Shown one piece after another: positions 1 to 8,317 of a DNA stretch of 64,000 nucleotides (position 1 is the stretch's first letter; every line of letters begins with the position of its first letter). Source of the stretch: Chakrabartia godavariana (GTDB taxonomy: Bacteria; Pseudomonadota; Alphaproteobacteria; Sphingomonadales; Sphingomonadaceae). The notes beneath the pieces are model-generated. The model had not been told where the DNA came from and did not search any database. It saw nothing but the letters and a program-made list of their open reading frames with translations. The stretch lies in assembly GCA_005518185.1 (NCBI GenBank), contig RKSN01000003.1, positions 496,001 to 560,000 on the forward strand, in the 5' to 3' direction. A program made the translations under genes and the position numbers.

Positions 1-861
1 GCGCCAGGCGATCTCGGAGATGAACTTGCGGTCGATCTTGATCTTGTCGAACGGGAAAGCGAGCAGATAGGCGAAGGAGGCATGGCCCATGCCGAAATCG
101 TCGAGCGCGATGCGGATGCCCATGTCGCGCAGCGCCTTCAGCGTATCGCGCGCAGTGCCGCTGTCGTCGAGCATCGCGGTCTCGGTCACTTCGATCTCAA
201 GGCGCGCCGGGCTGAGGCCGCTGTCGGCCAGCGCGGCGCGGACCATATCGACAAAGCCGGGCGTTGTTATCTGGACGGCGGAGGCGTTGACCGAGACAAA
301 CAGGCTGCTGTCCCAATTGGCGGCTTCGCGGCAGGCTTCGGCCATTACCCAGGCCCCGACGGGGACGATGAGGCCGGACATTTCGGCCGCCTCAACGAAG
401 CGCGTCGGCATGATCAGGCCGAACTGCGGATGATCCCAGCGCAGCAGCGCTTCATAACCGATCGTCTTGCCCGAGGAGAGGCGCGCCAGCGGCTGATAGA
501 CAAGGCGCAGCTCGCCATGGCCAAGCGCAGCCGACAGGTCCTGCTGCAGGCGGGCCTCAATGGTGAGCGCGGGTGCCTCGGCGGGGGGGGGCTGGGTCGT
601 GGAGGCGGACGCGGCGTCCTCGGTGCCGTCGATGCGGACCGAATCCCGTCGGGATGACAGGCGAAACAGGACAAGTGCGGCGACGAAGAGCAGCGCCGAG
701 GCGAGGAGGAGCTGGCTGCGGCCCATCACAAGGCCCAGGACGAACACGCCAAGAGCGCCGATATGCGCCAGAAGAAGCGGCACAAGGTGCGCTGCGTGCG
801 TGCCCAGGCTGTGGCTGGGGCCTTCTGCAATCCGGCTCGGCATTGATGCGGTGTCCAACAT
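1..861 (-). CDS. Membrane-anchored EAL-domain cyclic-di-GMP phosphodiesterase (3' part cut by window edge)
   Basis: Read on the minus strand from an ATG at 861 with an AGGGGG ribosome site upstream; the frame stays open to base 1, so the C-terminus lies outside the window. Two adjacent hydrophobic segments (about residues 28-47 and 48-67) form a membrane anchor, followed by a Pro/Ala linker and an EAL domain. The signature EALLRW is at 137-142 and the metal-binding DDFGMG at 254-259, followed by FPFDKIKIDRKFI. The family hydrolyses c-di-GMP to pGpG at the inner membrane. No GGDEF domain precedes the EAL domain in the visible part. Whether all metal ligands are present cannot be judged because the end is missing. 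Confidence 0.9.
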   Translation of the reverse strand, partial: MLDTASMPSRIAEGPSHSLGTHAAHLVPLLLAHIGALGVFVLGLVMGRSQLLLASALLFVAALVLFRLSSRRDSVRIDGTEDAASASTTQPPPAEAPALTIEARLQQDLSAALGHGELRLVYQPLARLSSGKTIGYEALLRWDHPQFGLIMPTRFVEAAEMSGLIVPVGAWVMAEACREAANWDSSLFVSVNASAVQITTPGFVDMVRAALADSGLSPARLEIEVTETAMLDDSGTARDTLKALRDMGIRIALDDFGMGHASFAYLLAFPFDKIKIDRKFISEIAWR

Positions 862-973
862 GGTTCTTCCCCCTGTTGAAAACACGCTGCGGCGGCGCGG
901 CCCGCACCTCAACTCCGTCAAATTACGGGGGTGTCTCAGATACTTGTCGAACCGGAGGCGTTAAGGATGTGCG

Positions 974-1420
974 CTAACCGCGTCCGCGGTAGCCGGGCAC
1001 GCCCTGTTCGGGCACCCAAACCCCCTTGGGAGGCTCACCCGATTGCCAGAACACGTCGATGGGGATGCCACCGCGCGGATACCAATATCCGCCGATGCGG
1101 AGCCAGATCGGAGACATCTCCTGAAACAGCCGCTGCCCGATTCCCACCGTACAGTCCTCATGAAAGGCGGCATGGTTGCGGAACGACCCGAGGAAAAGCT
1201 TCAGCGACTTCGATTCGACAATCGAGTCGCCGGGCACATAATCGATCACGATATGCGCAAAATCGGGCTGTCCGGTGACGGGGCACAGCGACGTGAACTC
1301 CGGCGACACGAAGCGCACGAGATAGGGCGACCCGGGGCGCGGATTGGCCGGATAGTCGAGAACCGCCTCTTCGGGCGTGGCAGGCAGCGCGCTGACCTGC
1401 CCCAGATGCTTCATCGTCAT
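974..1420 (-). CDS. queF: NADPH-dependent preQ0 reductase QueF
   Basis: 148 residues, the normal size of the short (YkvM-type) QueF. It contains the family motif ESKSLKLFL, the nucleophilic Cys in [15 protein letters not shown], and the conserved FHEDCT segment. QueF reduces the nitrile of 7-cyano-7-deazaguanine to preQ1, the last free-base step before tRNA insertion in queuosine synthesis. The ATG at 1420 has AAAGGA about five bases upstream. It is divergent from sseA, with a gap of about 100 bp. No other queuosine genes are in the window. Confidence 0.95.
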   Translation of the reverse strand: MTMKHLGQVSALPATPEEAVLDYPANPRPGSPYLVRFVSPEFTSLCPVTGQPDFAHIVIDYVPGDSIVESKSLKLFLGSFRNHAAFHEDCTVGIGQRLFQEMSPIWLRIGGYWYPRGGIPIDVFWQSGEPPKGVWVPEQGVPGYRGRG

Positions 1421-1522
1421 GGCGTTCCTTTAGGCGAGGCGCCCCGCCTTGGCCACACCCGTCTCGACCTGCCTCTTGGGTCAGGTTAGGCTGGCCTCGG
1501 ATCAACAAGGAGACTCGGCATC

Positions 1523-2368
1523 ATGGACCAGCTTGTCACAACCGAATGGCTCGCCAATGAACTTGGCGCATCGGACCTGCGCGTGGTGGATGCGACCATG
1601 TTCCTGCCGAGCGACAATCGGAACGCTGTGGCCGAGTTCGAGGCCGGGCATATTCCGGGTGCCGTCTTCATGGACCTGTCGGAAATCGTCGACACCGCCA
1701 ATCCGCTGCCCATGATGCTGCCGGGCGCGGAGAAGTTTGCGAGCCGGATGCAGTCCTTGGGCCTCGGCGATGGCAGCCGGATCGTCATCTACGACAACAG
1801 CCCGTGGAAGAGCGCGCCCCGCGCCTGGTGGATGCTCTCGCAGGTGTTCGGTGCGCACGTCGTGGCCGTGCTTGATGGCGGGCTCGCCAAATGGACGGCG
1901 GAAGGCCGCCCGCTCGAAAGTGGCAAGCCGACGATCCGCCATCGGCACTTCACGGCGTGGAAGAATGACAAGGTCGTGCGCGACAAGGCGCAGATGCGCG
2001 CCAATATCGACAGCAACGCCGAACAGGTCGTCGATGCGCGCGGGGTGGCGCGCTTCACAGGCGAAGAAGCCGATCCCCGGCCCAATGTCGGCTCCGGCCA
2101 CATCCCGGGCAGCCGCAACCTGCCGTACAGCAGCGTCTACAATGCCGATGGCACATGGAAGCGCGGCGAAGACTTGAAGGCCGTGTTCGAGGCGGCGGGC
2201 ATCGACCTGACGAAGCCGCTCGTCGCCACTTGTGGCTCGGGCCTGACGGCATCGAGCATCGTCTTCGGCGCGCATCTGCTCGGCATGGAGAATGTGGCGC
2301 TTTACGATGGCAGCTGGTCCGACTGGGGCAGCGATCCTGAGACGCCCAAGGCAACCGGCGCTGCTTGA
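1523..2368 (+). CDS. sseA: 3-mercaptopyruvate sulfurtransferase (two rhodanese domains)
   Basis: 281 residues with tandem rhodanese domains: an inactive N-terminal one (about 5-125) and a catalytic C-terminal one (about 155-275). The active-site loop is CGSGLTAS. A CGSG-type loop is typical of mercaptopyruvate rather than thiosulfate sulfurtransferases. The enzyme moves sulfane sulfur from 3-mercaptopyruvate to thiol acceptors in the cytoplasm. A good AGGAG lies 11 bases before the ATG. It is followed on the same strand by metC after a palindromic repeat, so the pair may serve sulfur amino acid metabolism together. Confidence 0.93.
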   Translation: MDQLVTTEWLANELGASDLRVVDATMFLPSDNRNAVAEFEAGHIPGAVFMDLSEIVDTANPLPMMLPGAEKFASRMQSLGLGDGSRIVIYDNSPWKSAPRAWWMLSQVFGAHVVAVLDGGLAKWTAEGRPLESGKPTIRHRHFTAWKNDKVVRDKAQMRANIDSNAEQVVDARGVARFTGEEADPRPNVGSGHIPGSRNLPYSSVYNADGTWKRGEDLKAVFEAAGIDLTKPLVATCGSGLTASSIVFGAHLLGMENVALYDGSWSDWGSDPETPKATGAA

Positions 2369-2376
2369 GACCATCG

Positions 2377-2434
2377 ACCGTTCGTGTCGAGCGAAGTCGA
2401 GACACGTCCCTCGACTTCGCTCGGGACGAACGGT
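2377..2434. repeat. Family 1 intergenic palindrome (GTCGAGCGnAGTCGAG type)
   Basis: 58-bp inverted repeat between sseA and metC, with outer ends ACCGTTCGT / ACGAACGGT. One arm reads GTGTCGAG and the other CTCGGGAC, so the stem is imperfect in the middle. The same unit recurs at 6022-6095, 11077-11147 and 17754-17830, always between genes. Confidence 0.9.
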
Positions 2435-2467
2435 TGTATTCGTCATGACAGAGCTTACGACGGCCCG

Positions 2468-3685
2468 ATGAGCGACGAGAAGAAGACGAAGCCCGCCACG
2501 CGCCTTGTGCATGGCGGCCGACGGGCGGAATGGACGGGGCTGGGTGATGGCAAGGGCGGGATCGTCAACCCGCCGGTCTGGCGCGCCTCGACGATCCTCT
2601 ATGACGACGTCGCGCACCTGAAGCGCGGCACGACGACCAACCGCGACGGCGATCTCTTCTACGGACGGCGGGGCACGCCGACGCAGTGGGCGCTGGCCGA
2701 GGCCATTACCGATCTGGAACCCGGGGCCGCAGGCACGATGCTCTACCCTTCGGGCGTCGCGGCGGTCACGGGCGCGCTGCTTTCGGTCCTGAAGCCGGGG
2801 GACCATCTGCTGATGGTCGATTCCGCTTATGATCCGACCCGGAATTTCTGCGACAATTTCCTCAAAGGCTGGGGCGTCGAGACGACCTATTATGACCCGC
2901 TTCTGGGCGGGGAGATTGCGGCGCTGATCCAGCCGAACACCAAAGCGATCTTCATGGAGTCGCCGGGCAGCCTGACCTTTGAGGTGCAGGACGTGCCCGC
3001 CATCGTCGCTGTGGCCAGGGCGCATGGCTGCGCAACGCTCATCGACAACACCTGGGCCACTTCGCTGAATTTTCAGGCACTTGCCCATGGCGTCGATCTC
3101 GTCGTGACGGCGGCGACCAAATATCTGTGCGGGCATAGCGACGTGATGCTCGGCGCGGTCACGGCCAATGCGGCGCGCTGGATGGCGCTGCGGCGCACGG
3201 CGCAGGTGCTGGGGCAGTTCGTCGGCGCGGATGACAGTTTCCTTGTCCTGCGGGGGATGCGCACGCTTCAGCTCCGCATGCAGCAGCATGAGGCCAGCGC
3301 GCTCAAAATCGCCGCGTGGCTCGGGAGTCGCCCGGAGGTGGCGCGGGTGTTGCACCCCGCACTGCCCGGATCGGCCGGGCATGAACTATGGGCACGTGAT
3401 TTTTCGGGCGCGGGCGGGCTGTTCAGCTTTGTCCTGAACGGCGGCGATGAGGCGGCACGCGCCGCTCTGATCGACGGGCTCGCGCTGTTCGGGATCGGCT
3501 ATAGCTGGGGCGGCTATGAAAGCCTTGCCCTGCCGGTCGACCCGCAGAAATATCGCAGCGCGACCACATGGCAGGCCGAAGGCCCCGTTGTCCGCCTGAG
3601 CGTCGGGCTGGAGGATGCCGATGATCTGATCGCCGATCTGGCCGCCGGGCTGATGCGCTTTGCAAAGGCGCGCGACGCTTCCTAG
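2468..3685 (+). CDS. metC: Cystathionine beta-lyase
   Basis: 405 residues from the ATG at 2468. The reading frame is open further upstream, but that part is the palindromic repeat, so it is not coding. It is a Cys/Met-metabolism PLP enzyme: the PLP lysine lies in TAATKYLCGHSD, with DNTWATS upstream binding the cofactor phosphate and ring and a GRRGTPTQWAL segment near residue 60. The protein cleaves cystathionine to homocysteine, pyruvate and ammonia. The MetC versus MetB/MetZ choice rests on overall resemblance and is likely but not proven. No strong Shine-Dalgarno is seen before 2468. Confidence 0.88.
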   Translation: MSDEKKTKPATRLVHGGRRAEWTGLGDGKGGIVNPPVWRASTILYDDVAHLKRGTTTNRDGDLFYGRRGTPTQWALAEAITDLEPGAAGTMLYPSGVAAVTGALLSVLKPGDHLLMVDSAYDPTRNFCDNFLKGWGVETTYYDPLLGGEIAALIQPNTKAIFMESPGSLTFEVQDVPAIVAVARAHGCATLIDNTWATSLNFQALAHGVDLVVTAATKYLCGHSDVMLGAVTANAARWMALRRTAQVLGQFVGADDSFLVLRGMRTLQLRMQQHEASALKIAAWLGSRPEVARVLHPALPGSAGHELWARDFSGAGGLFSFVLNGGDEAARAALIDGLALFGIGYSWGGYESLALPVDPQKYRSATTWQAEGPVVRLSVGLEDADDLIADLAAGLMRFAKARDAS

Positions 3686-3713
3686 ATTAGACGCTCATTA
3701 TCGGAGAGTCGTC

Positions 3714-4187
3714 ATGCACCTGTCGCGCCGCCATCTTGTTCTGGGAAGTGCCGCGCTGTGGCTGACGGGGTGCGGCAGCAAAGGCGAAGCCAAGGAAAGC
3801 TTCGCGTACACGCTCACCGATGCGCAGTGGAAGGCGAAGCTCTCCCCCGCCGCCTATCAGACGCTCCGCCATGAAGCGACCGAGCGGCCCTTCACCAGCC
3901 CGCTCAACAAGGAAAAGCGGAAAGGAACCTTTGTGTGCGCAGGCTGCGCGCTGCCGCTGTTCGCTTCGGCGACCAAGTTTGACAGCGGGACGGGCTGGCC
4001 CAGCTTCTTCCGTCCGCTGCCCAATGCCGTCGGTACCAAGAGCGACTATCAGCTCGGCTATGCGCGCACCGAAGTGCATTGCCGGCGCTGTGGCGGGCAT
4101 CTGGGCCATGTCTTTGACGATGGGCCGCCGCCCACGGGCAAGCGCTATTGCATGAACGGCGTCGCCCTCGACTTCGTGCCGGCATGA
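3714..4187 (+). CDS. msrB: Peptide methionine-R-sulfoxide reductase MsrB, exported lipoprotein form
   Basis: 157 residues from the ATG at 3714. The N-terminus has a twin-arginine-like SRRHLVLG and a lipobox LTGC (Cys20), so the enzyme is predicted to be exported and lipid-anchored. Zinc-binding CAGC and CRRC pairs and the catalytic Cys in RYCMNG mark it as MsrB. It reduces Met-R-sulfoxide in proteins. Its stop overlaps the msrA start (ATGA), so the two are translationally coupled and together cover both sulfoxide epimers outside the cytoplasm. Confidence 0.93.
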   Translation: MHLSRRHLVLGSAALWLTGCGSKGEAKESFAYTLTDAQWKAKLSPAAYQTLRHEATERPFTSPLNKEKRKGTFVCAGCALPLFASATKFDSGTGWPSFFRPLPNAVGTKSDYQLGYARTEVHCRRCGGHLGHVFDDGPPPTGKRYCMNGVALDFVPA

Positions 4188-4855
4188 GCCGCGCGGTCCA
4201 TTTCGGCGCGCTTCTCGTGGGCGGTGCGCTCGCGCTTGCCAGCCTGACCTTCGTCAACAGCGCAACCTATGCCGAAAAGGCGGTCAACATCGCGCCCGCG
4301 CAGCTCGACACGCTCGAGGCGGGCAAGACCGCCGTCGCCGTGCTGGCAGGGGGCTGCTTCTGGGGGATGGAGGGTGTTTTCGAGCGGGTGAAGGGTGTCC
4401 GCGCGGTCGTCTCCGGCTATGCGGGCGGCACGGCGGCCACCGCCAATTATGATGCGGTCTCAAGCGAACGGACGGGCCATGCCGAGGCGATCCGCATCAC
4501 CTATGATCCCGCCAAGATCAGCTATGGCACGCTCCTGCGCATCTATTTCTCGATCGCGCATGATCCGACGCAGCTCAACCGGCAGGGGCCGGATTCAGGG
4601 ACGAGCTATCGCTCCGCCATCTTCCCGCAATCGCCCGCCCAGCGCGCCATGGCCGAAGCCTATATCGCGCAGCTCAGCCGCGCGCGCAGCTTTTCCCGGC
4701 CGATCGTGACGAAGGTCGAGGATGGCCGCTTCTTTCCGGCGGAAAGCTATCACCAGGATTTCATGACCAACAATCCCGGCCACCCCTATATCGTCCGCTG
4801 GGACGTGCCGAAGGTGAAGGCGTTCCGGGCGGCGTTTCCGACGCTCGCCCGGTAG
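4184..4855 (+). CDS. msrA: Peptide methionine-S-sulfoxide reductase MsrA, exported form
   Basis: 223 residues starting at the ATG that overlaps the msrB stop. A hydrophobic N-terminal segment (about 7-28) ending in SATYAE looks like a signal peptide or anchor. The catalytic Cys58 sits in GGCFWGMEG, and the C-terminal HPYIVRWDVPK matches the family. It reduces Met-S-sulfoxide. The pairing with the MsrB lipoprotein implies a periplasmic repair couple; no electron donor protein (MsrP/Q or thioredoxin-like) is adjacent. Confidence 0.93.
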   Translation: MSRAVHFGALLVGGALALASLTFVNSATYAEKAVNIAPAQLDTLEAGKTAVAVLAGGCFWGMEGVFERVKGVRAVVSGYAGGTAATANYDAVSSERTGHAEAIRITYDPAKISYGTLLRIYFSIAHDPTQLNRQGPDSGTSYRSAIFPQSPAQRAMAEAYIAQLSRARSFSRPIVTKVEDGRFFPAESYHQDFMTNNPGHPYIVRWDVPKVKAFRAAFPTLAR

Positions 4856-4865
4856 CCCGCCGCGC

Positions 4866-5276
4866 CTACTTCTTCAGATTGTCGCGAATCTCGCGGAGCA
4901 GCAGCACCTGTTCGGGCGTTGCGTCCTCGTCGCTGCGCTTCATCATCTTGTTCGCCTGACGCACGATCATGAAGATGACGAACGCCATGATCAGGAAGTT
5001 GATCAGCGCGGTGATGAAGCTGCCATAGGCAAAGGCGCCGATGCCGGCTGCCTTGGCTTCGGCCAGCGTCGTGATCACCTTGTCGCCGGGATCGCCGAGC
5101 AGGATGAACTTGTTCGAAAAGTCGACACCGCCGCCGGTTGCGAGGCCGATCACCGGCATCAGCAGGTCATCGGTGAAGGATGTAATGATCTTCCCGAACG
5201 CTGCGCCGATGATCACACCCACCGCCAGATCCAGCACATTCCCTTTGTTTACAAAGGCTTTGAATTCCTGCCACAT
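4866..5276 (-). CDS. mscL: Large-conductance mechanosensitive channel MscL
   Basis: 136 residues from the ATG at 5276, preceded by GGGGAG; upstream in-frame Met codons are not needed. It begins [19 protein letters not shown], the amphipathic N-helix and first membrane helix of MscL. Helix 1 ([15 protein letters not shown]) and helix 2 ([18 protein letters not shown]) are clear, with a charged C-terminal bundle. The homopentameric pore opens under membrane tension during hypo-osmotic shock. It converges on msrA with a 10-bp gap. Confidence 0.96.
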   Translation of the reverse strand: MWQEFKAFVNKGNVLDLAVGVIIGAAFGKIITSFTDDLLMPVIGLATGGGVDFSNKFILLGDPGDKVITTLAEAKAAGIGAFAYGSFITALINFLIMAFVIFMIVRQANKMMKRSDEDATPEQVLLLREIRDNLKK

Positions 5277-5403
5277 ACGCACACTCCCCATCAGGTTTTT
5301 GGCCGCCCGCAAAACTGCCAGAATGGTGTCATTTTGCAAGGTTATTGCGCCGGTCCGGAGCCGCACCTATCTTCCCTTCATCGATCCACGGGAGAGACCA
5401 CCC

Positions 5404-5997
5404 ATGACCAGCCGTCTTCGCCTTGCCACCCTCGCCCTTGCCCCCGCCGCGCTCGCCGTTTCGGGCTGCGGCCTCAACTCCGTGCCGACGCAGGAGGAAA
5501 ATGCGAAGGCCAAATGGGCCAATGTGCAGGCCGATTATCAGCGGCGCGCCGACCTGATCCCCAACCTTGTCGAAACCGTGAAGGGCTATGCCAAGCAGGA
5601 GGAAAAGGTTCTGGTCGAGGTGACCGAAGCGCGCGCCAAGGCGACCTCGGTGCAGGTGACCGCCAATGACCTGACCGATCCGGCCAAGGTCGCGCAGTTC
5701 CAGCAGGCACAGGGTGCGCTGAGCCAGGGGCTCGGCCGGCTGCTCGCCTCGGTGGAGGCCTATCCCGATCTCAAGTCCAACCAGAACTTCCTTGCGCTCC
5801 AGTCGCAGCTGGAAGGGACCGAGAACCGCATCAACATCTCGATCAAGGATTATAACGAGGCGGTGCAGGCCTATAACACCACGATCCGCACCTTCCCTGA
5901 CGCGATCGGTGCCAAGGTCTTCTATGGCGCGAAGCCGATGACGCCCTATCAGGCGACCGCCCCCAATGCAGACCGCGCGCCGACGGTAAAGTTCTAG
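5404..5997 (+). CDS. LemA family lipoprotein
   Basis: 197 residues from the ATG at 5404; the frame is open further upstream across mscL, but the lipoprotein signal fixes this start. Lipobox AVSGC puts the modified Cys at 22. The LemA helical core follows with YQRRADLIPNLVETVKGYA and the C-terminal FYGAKPM segment. The function of LemA proteins is not settled; they commonly sit beside TPM-domain membrane proteins, as here. First gene of a probable three-gene operon with the two TPM genes. Confidence 0.93.
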   Translation: MTSRLRLATLALAPAALAVSGCGLNSVPTQEENAKAKWANVQADYQRRADLIPNLVETVKGYAKQEEKVLVEVTEARAKATSVQVTANDLTDPAKVAQFQQAQGALSQGLGRLLASVEAYPDLKSNQNFLALQSQLEGTENRINISIKDYNEAVQAYNTTIRTFPDAIGAKVFYGAKPMTPYQATAPNADRAPTVKF

Positions 5998-6021
5998 GGG
6001 CCATAATGCGTTTCCCCATCC

Positions 6022-6095
6022 TCCGTTCGTCCCGAGCGACGTCGAGGGACGGGGGACGCCAGTGCCGTGTCTCGACTGCGCTCGACACGAACGGA
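6022..6095. repeat. Family 1 intergenic palindrome
   Basis: 74-bp copy between lemA and the first TPM gene, with TCCGTTCGT / ACGAACGGA ends and a longer central loop than the 2377 copy. Its right end continues as CGGAG, which probably acts as the ribosome-binding site for the ATG at 6107. Confidence 0.9.
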
Positions 6096-6106
6096 GTTTT
6101 GACCTG

Positions 6107-6889
6107 ATGCGCCGCTGGCTTTCAACGCTGCTTCTCCTCCTGTGCATCTGGGCTCCGGCCCAGGCGCAGACGTTCCCCAAGCCCAACAACACGCGCGTCG
6201 TCGATGCGGCCAATCTGTTGCCGCCCGCCGAGGAAAGCGCGCTCGATGCGAAGCTCGCGGCGTATGAGAAAGAGACCGGCCGCCAAATGGTGGTCGCGAC
6301 CATCCCCAGCCTCGAAGGCTATCCGATCGAGGACTATGGCTATCGGCTGGGCCGGACCTGGGGTATCGGGTCCAAGGAGAAGGACGACGGCACGCTCCTG
6401 ATCGTCGCGCCCAATGACCGCAAGGTCCGCATCGAGGTTGGCTACGGGCTGGAGCCGATCATGACCGACGCCTATTCGAGCGTCATCGTCAACACGCAGA
6501 TCCTGCCGCGCTTCAAGGCGGGCGACTTTGTCGGCGGCATCAATGCCGGGACCGATGCGATGATCGCGCAATTGAAGCTGACACCCGAAGAGGCGGCCGC
6601 GCGGATGAAGGCCGCCGGGACGACGTCGGCAGACGGCAAGGGCGGGGGCATTCCCATAGCCCTCATCTTCTGGATGATCGTCCTGTTCTTCATCATCCTG
6701 CCCGCTTTGCGGCGCGGCAATGGCGGGCGGCGCCACCGTGGCATGGGGCCTGTCATCATCTGGGGTCCGGGCGATTGGGGCGGTGGCTCCGGCGGTGGCT
6801 GGGGCGGCGGCGGTGGTGGCGGCGGCTTTGGCGGATTTTCAGGCGGTGGCGGCAGCTTCGGCGGCGGCGGATCGTCGGGGAGCTGGTGA
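6107..6889 (+). CDS. TPM-domain membrane protein (YgcG-like) with glycine-rich tail
   Basis: 260 residues from the ATG at 6107, just inside the end of a repeat. A signal peptide (WLSTLLLLLCIWAPAQAQ) precedes the TPM domain (about 30-165), which includes DAANLLPPAEE, an acidic GTLLIVAPNDRKVRIEVGYGLE strand pair and DAYSSVI. A membrane helix (about 183-202) and a long Gly-rich tail ending in GSSGSW follow. The TPM fold was described first as a thylakoid or metal-dependent phosphatase-like domain; its role in bacteria is unclear. It overlaps the next gene by one base. Confidence 0.9.
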   Translation: MRRWLSTLLLLLCIWAPAQAQTFPKPNNTRVVDAANLLPPAEESALDAKLAAYEKETGRQMVVATIPSLEGYPIEDYGYRLGRTWGIGSKEKDDGTLLIVAPNDRKVRIEVGYGLEPIMTDAYSSVIVNTQILPRFKAGDFVGGINAGTDAMIAQLKLTPEEAAARMKAAGTTSADGKGGGIPIALIFWMIVLFFIILPALRRGNGGRRHRGMGPVIIWGPGDWGGGSGGGWGGGGGGGGFGGFSGGGGSFGGGGSSGSW

Positions 6890-7572
6890 TGGCACGAACC
6901 GCAACACTCTCCGACGGTGAACATGCCCGCATCAGCCAGGCCGTGCATGCGGCCGAGGCGCACACCAGCGGAGAGATTGTCACCATCATCGCCGATCATT
7001 CGGACGGCTATGACGATGTCGCCTTATGGTGGGCGACGGGCATCGCGATCTTCGCGCTCGGCTGGGTCACGGTCTTTGCCGATTTCTACACGCGCATGGT
7101 GTCCGACCTGCTGGGCAGCTGGACCATCGCCTGGACCACGCACGAGGTGCTGGAACTCGCGCTCACCATCACCGTCCTCAAATTCGTCGGCAGCTGGCTG
7201 CTGCTGTTGTGGCGGCCGCTGCGGCTTGCGCTGACACCGCGGGCGATCAAGGCCCATTGCGTCCGCCGCCGGGCGGTCAGCTGTTTCAAGGTCGGCGCCG
7301 AGCGCCGGACCACGGGCAGCACGGGCATTCTCATCTACCTCTCGCTGGCCGAACACCGCGCCGAAATCGTCGCGGATGAGGGCATCCACACCCGCGTTGC
7401 CAATGAAGTATGGGGCGACGCCATGGCCGACATGATCGCCCATGTCCGCGAAGGCCGCATCGCCGACGGCATGGTCGCGGCGGTCCGCGACGTGGGCGCG
7501 GTGCTCGCGGAGCACTTCCCCCGCGCCGAGGATGACCGGAACGAATTGCCTGACCGGTTGATTGAACTTTAG
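6889..7572 (+). CDS. Second TPM-domain membrane protein
   Basis: 227 residues; the ATG at 6889 shares its A with the stop of the previous gene. The order differs from the first copy. A short N-terminal TPM start (SGEIVTIIADHSDGY) comes first, then two membrane helices (about 44-66 and 85-105). A C-terminal TPM half contains STGILIYLSLAEHRAEIVAD and VWGDAMADMIAHVREG. It has no signal peptide and no Gly-rich tail. Together with LemA and the first TPM protein it probably forms one membrane complex; that is inferred from gene order only. Confidence 0.88.
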   Translation: MARTATLSDGEHARISQAVHAAEAHTSGEIVTIIADHSDGYDDVALWWATGIAIFALGWVTVFADFYTRMVSDLLGSWTIAWTTHEVLELALTITVLKFVGSWLLLLWRPLRLALTPRAIKAHCVRRRAVSCFKVGAERRTTGSTGILIYLSLAEHRAEIVADEGIHTRVANEVWGDAMADMIAHVREGRIADGMVAAVRDVGAVLAEHFPRAEDDRNELPDRLIEL

Positions 7573-7590
7573 GCCGAAGACCTCCCGGCG

Positions 7591-7682
7591 CCGTTTGTGC
7601 TGAGCTTGTCGAAGCACTGTACTTTTCTTTGGCAAACGGTGAACAGGGAAGGGCCGCCCTTCGACAGGCTCAGGGCAAACGG
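7591..7682. repeat. Family 2 intergenic palindrome (CTGAGC.TGTCGAAG type)
   Basis: 92-bp element between the TPM gene and the NUDIX gene, with CCGTTTG / CAAACGG ends and GAGCTTGTCGAAG / CTTCGACAGGCTC inner arms. Related copies lie at 8212, 26348, 50299 and 52322. The final GG plus AG gives a GGAG ribosome site for the ATG at 7690. Confidence 0.9.
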
Positions 7683-7689
7683 AGTGGCA

Positions 7690-8202
7690 ATGACCGATAC
7701 CGAAGAAGAGACCATCGTCTGGCAGGGCCGTTTCATCACCACCAAGACCAAGGGCAGCTGGGAATATGTGAGCCGCGCGCGCGGCATCAAGGCGGCGGTG
7801 ATCCTCGCGGTCGATGACGGCCATGTCCTTCTGGTCGAACAGTTCCGCGTGCCATTGGGCGTCCCCTGTCTCGAACTTCCGGCGGGTCTGATCGGCGACG
7901 AGACCGACAATGAGATCATGGAAGAGGCCGCCGCGCGCGAGCTGGAGGAGGAAACCGGCTACCGGCCGGGGCGCATCGAACTGATCGGTGAGTTCTTCTC
8001 CTCGCCCGGCATGGTGAGCGAGAGCTTCTTCTTCGTGCGCGCGCTTGATCTGGTGAAGACCGGCGAAGGCGGCGGCGTGGACGGCGAGAACATCACCGTC
8101 CACCGCGTGCCGCTGGACGGTGTGGCCGATTTCATGGCCGCCAAGCGCGCGGCGGGCTGTGCCATGGATGCCAAGCTGCTGATGCTGCTGGGGCTGGTTT
8201 AG
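7690..8202 (+). CDS. NUDIX hydrolase, ADP-ribose pyrophosphatase-like
   Basis: 170 residues from the ATG at 7690; the open frame upstream is repeat sequence. The NUDIX box runs from GLIGDETDNE to ARELEEETGY, and VEQFRVPLGVPCLELPAGL before it resembles ADP-ribose pyrophosphatases (NudF type). The C-terminal HRVPLDGVADFMAAKRAAG also fits. Likely a cytoplasmic Mg-dependent cleavage of nucleotide sugars such as ADP-ribose; the exact substrate cannot be read from sequence. Confidence 0.9.
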   Translation: MTDTEEETIVWQGRFITTKTKGSWEYVSRARGIKAAVILAVDDGHVLLVEQFRVPLGVPCLELPAGLIGDETDNEIMEEAAARELEEETGYRPGRIELIGEFFSSPGMVSESFFFVRALDLVKTGEGGGVDGENITVHRVPLDGVADFMAAKRAAGCAMDAKLLMLLGLV

Positions 8203-8211
8203 CGCCCTCTG

Positions 8212-8277
8212 CGCTCACCCTGAGCCTGTCGAAGGGTGTCGGTGCCAAATCAGGCTTCGACAAGCTCAGCCTGAGCG
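8212..8277. repeat. Short family 2 palindrome
   Basis: 66-bp copy with CGCTCACCCTGAGCCTGTCG and its near-complement CGACAAGCTCAGCCTGAGCG around a short loop. It lies between the convergent NUDIX gene and the complex I subunit gene, so its hairpin may also help to end transcripts. Confidence 0.85.
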
Positions 8278-8290
8278 CATCTGATTGAAG

Positions 8291-8307
8291 CCCGAAACAC
8301 GTTCGGG
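8291..8307. terminator. Small hairpin between convergent genes
   Basis: CCCGAA (8291-8296) pairs with TTCGGG (8302-8307) around a five-base loop, directly downstream of the stop codons of two convergent genes. No T-run follows on either strand, so it is at best a weak intrinsic terminator. Confidence 0.4.
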
Positions 8308-8317
8308 ATGACAGACC

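Noticed and set aside
2445-2471. Eight-codon leader ORF ending in an ATGA overlap with metC
   Set aside because: No ribosome site, no methionine or regulatory codon pattern; most likely chance.
1502-3382. 626-codon open frame antisense to sseA and metC
   Set aside because: The + strand carries two full-length enzymes with intact motifs; the minus frame is Arg/His/Ala-rich without any domain, a usual shadow in high-GC DNA.
6780-6880. Glycine-codon repeat as a mini-satellite
   Set aside because: The GGC-rich repeats encode the Gly-rich tail of a TPM protein, a known feature of the family, so no separate repeat call is needed.
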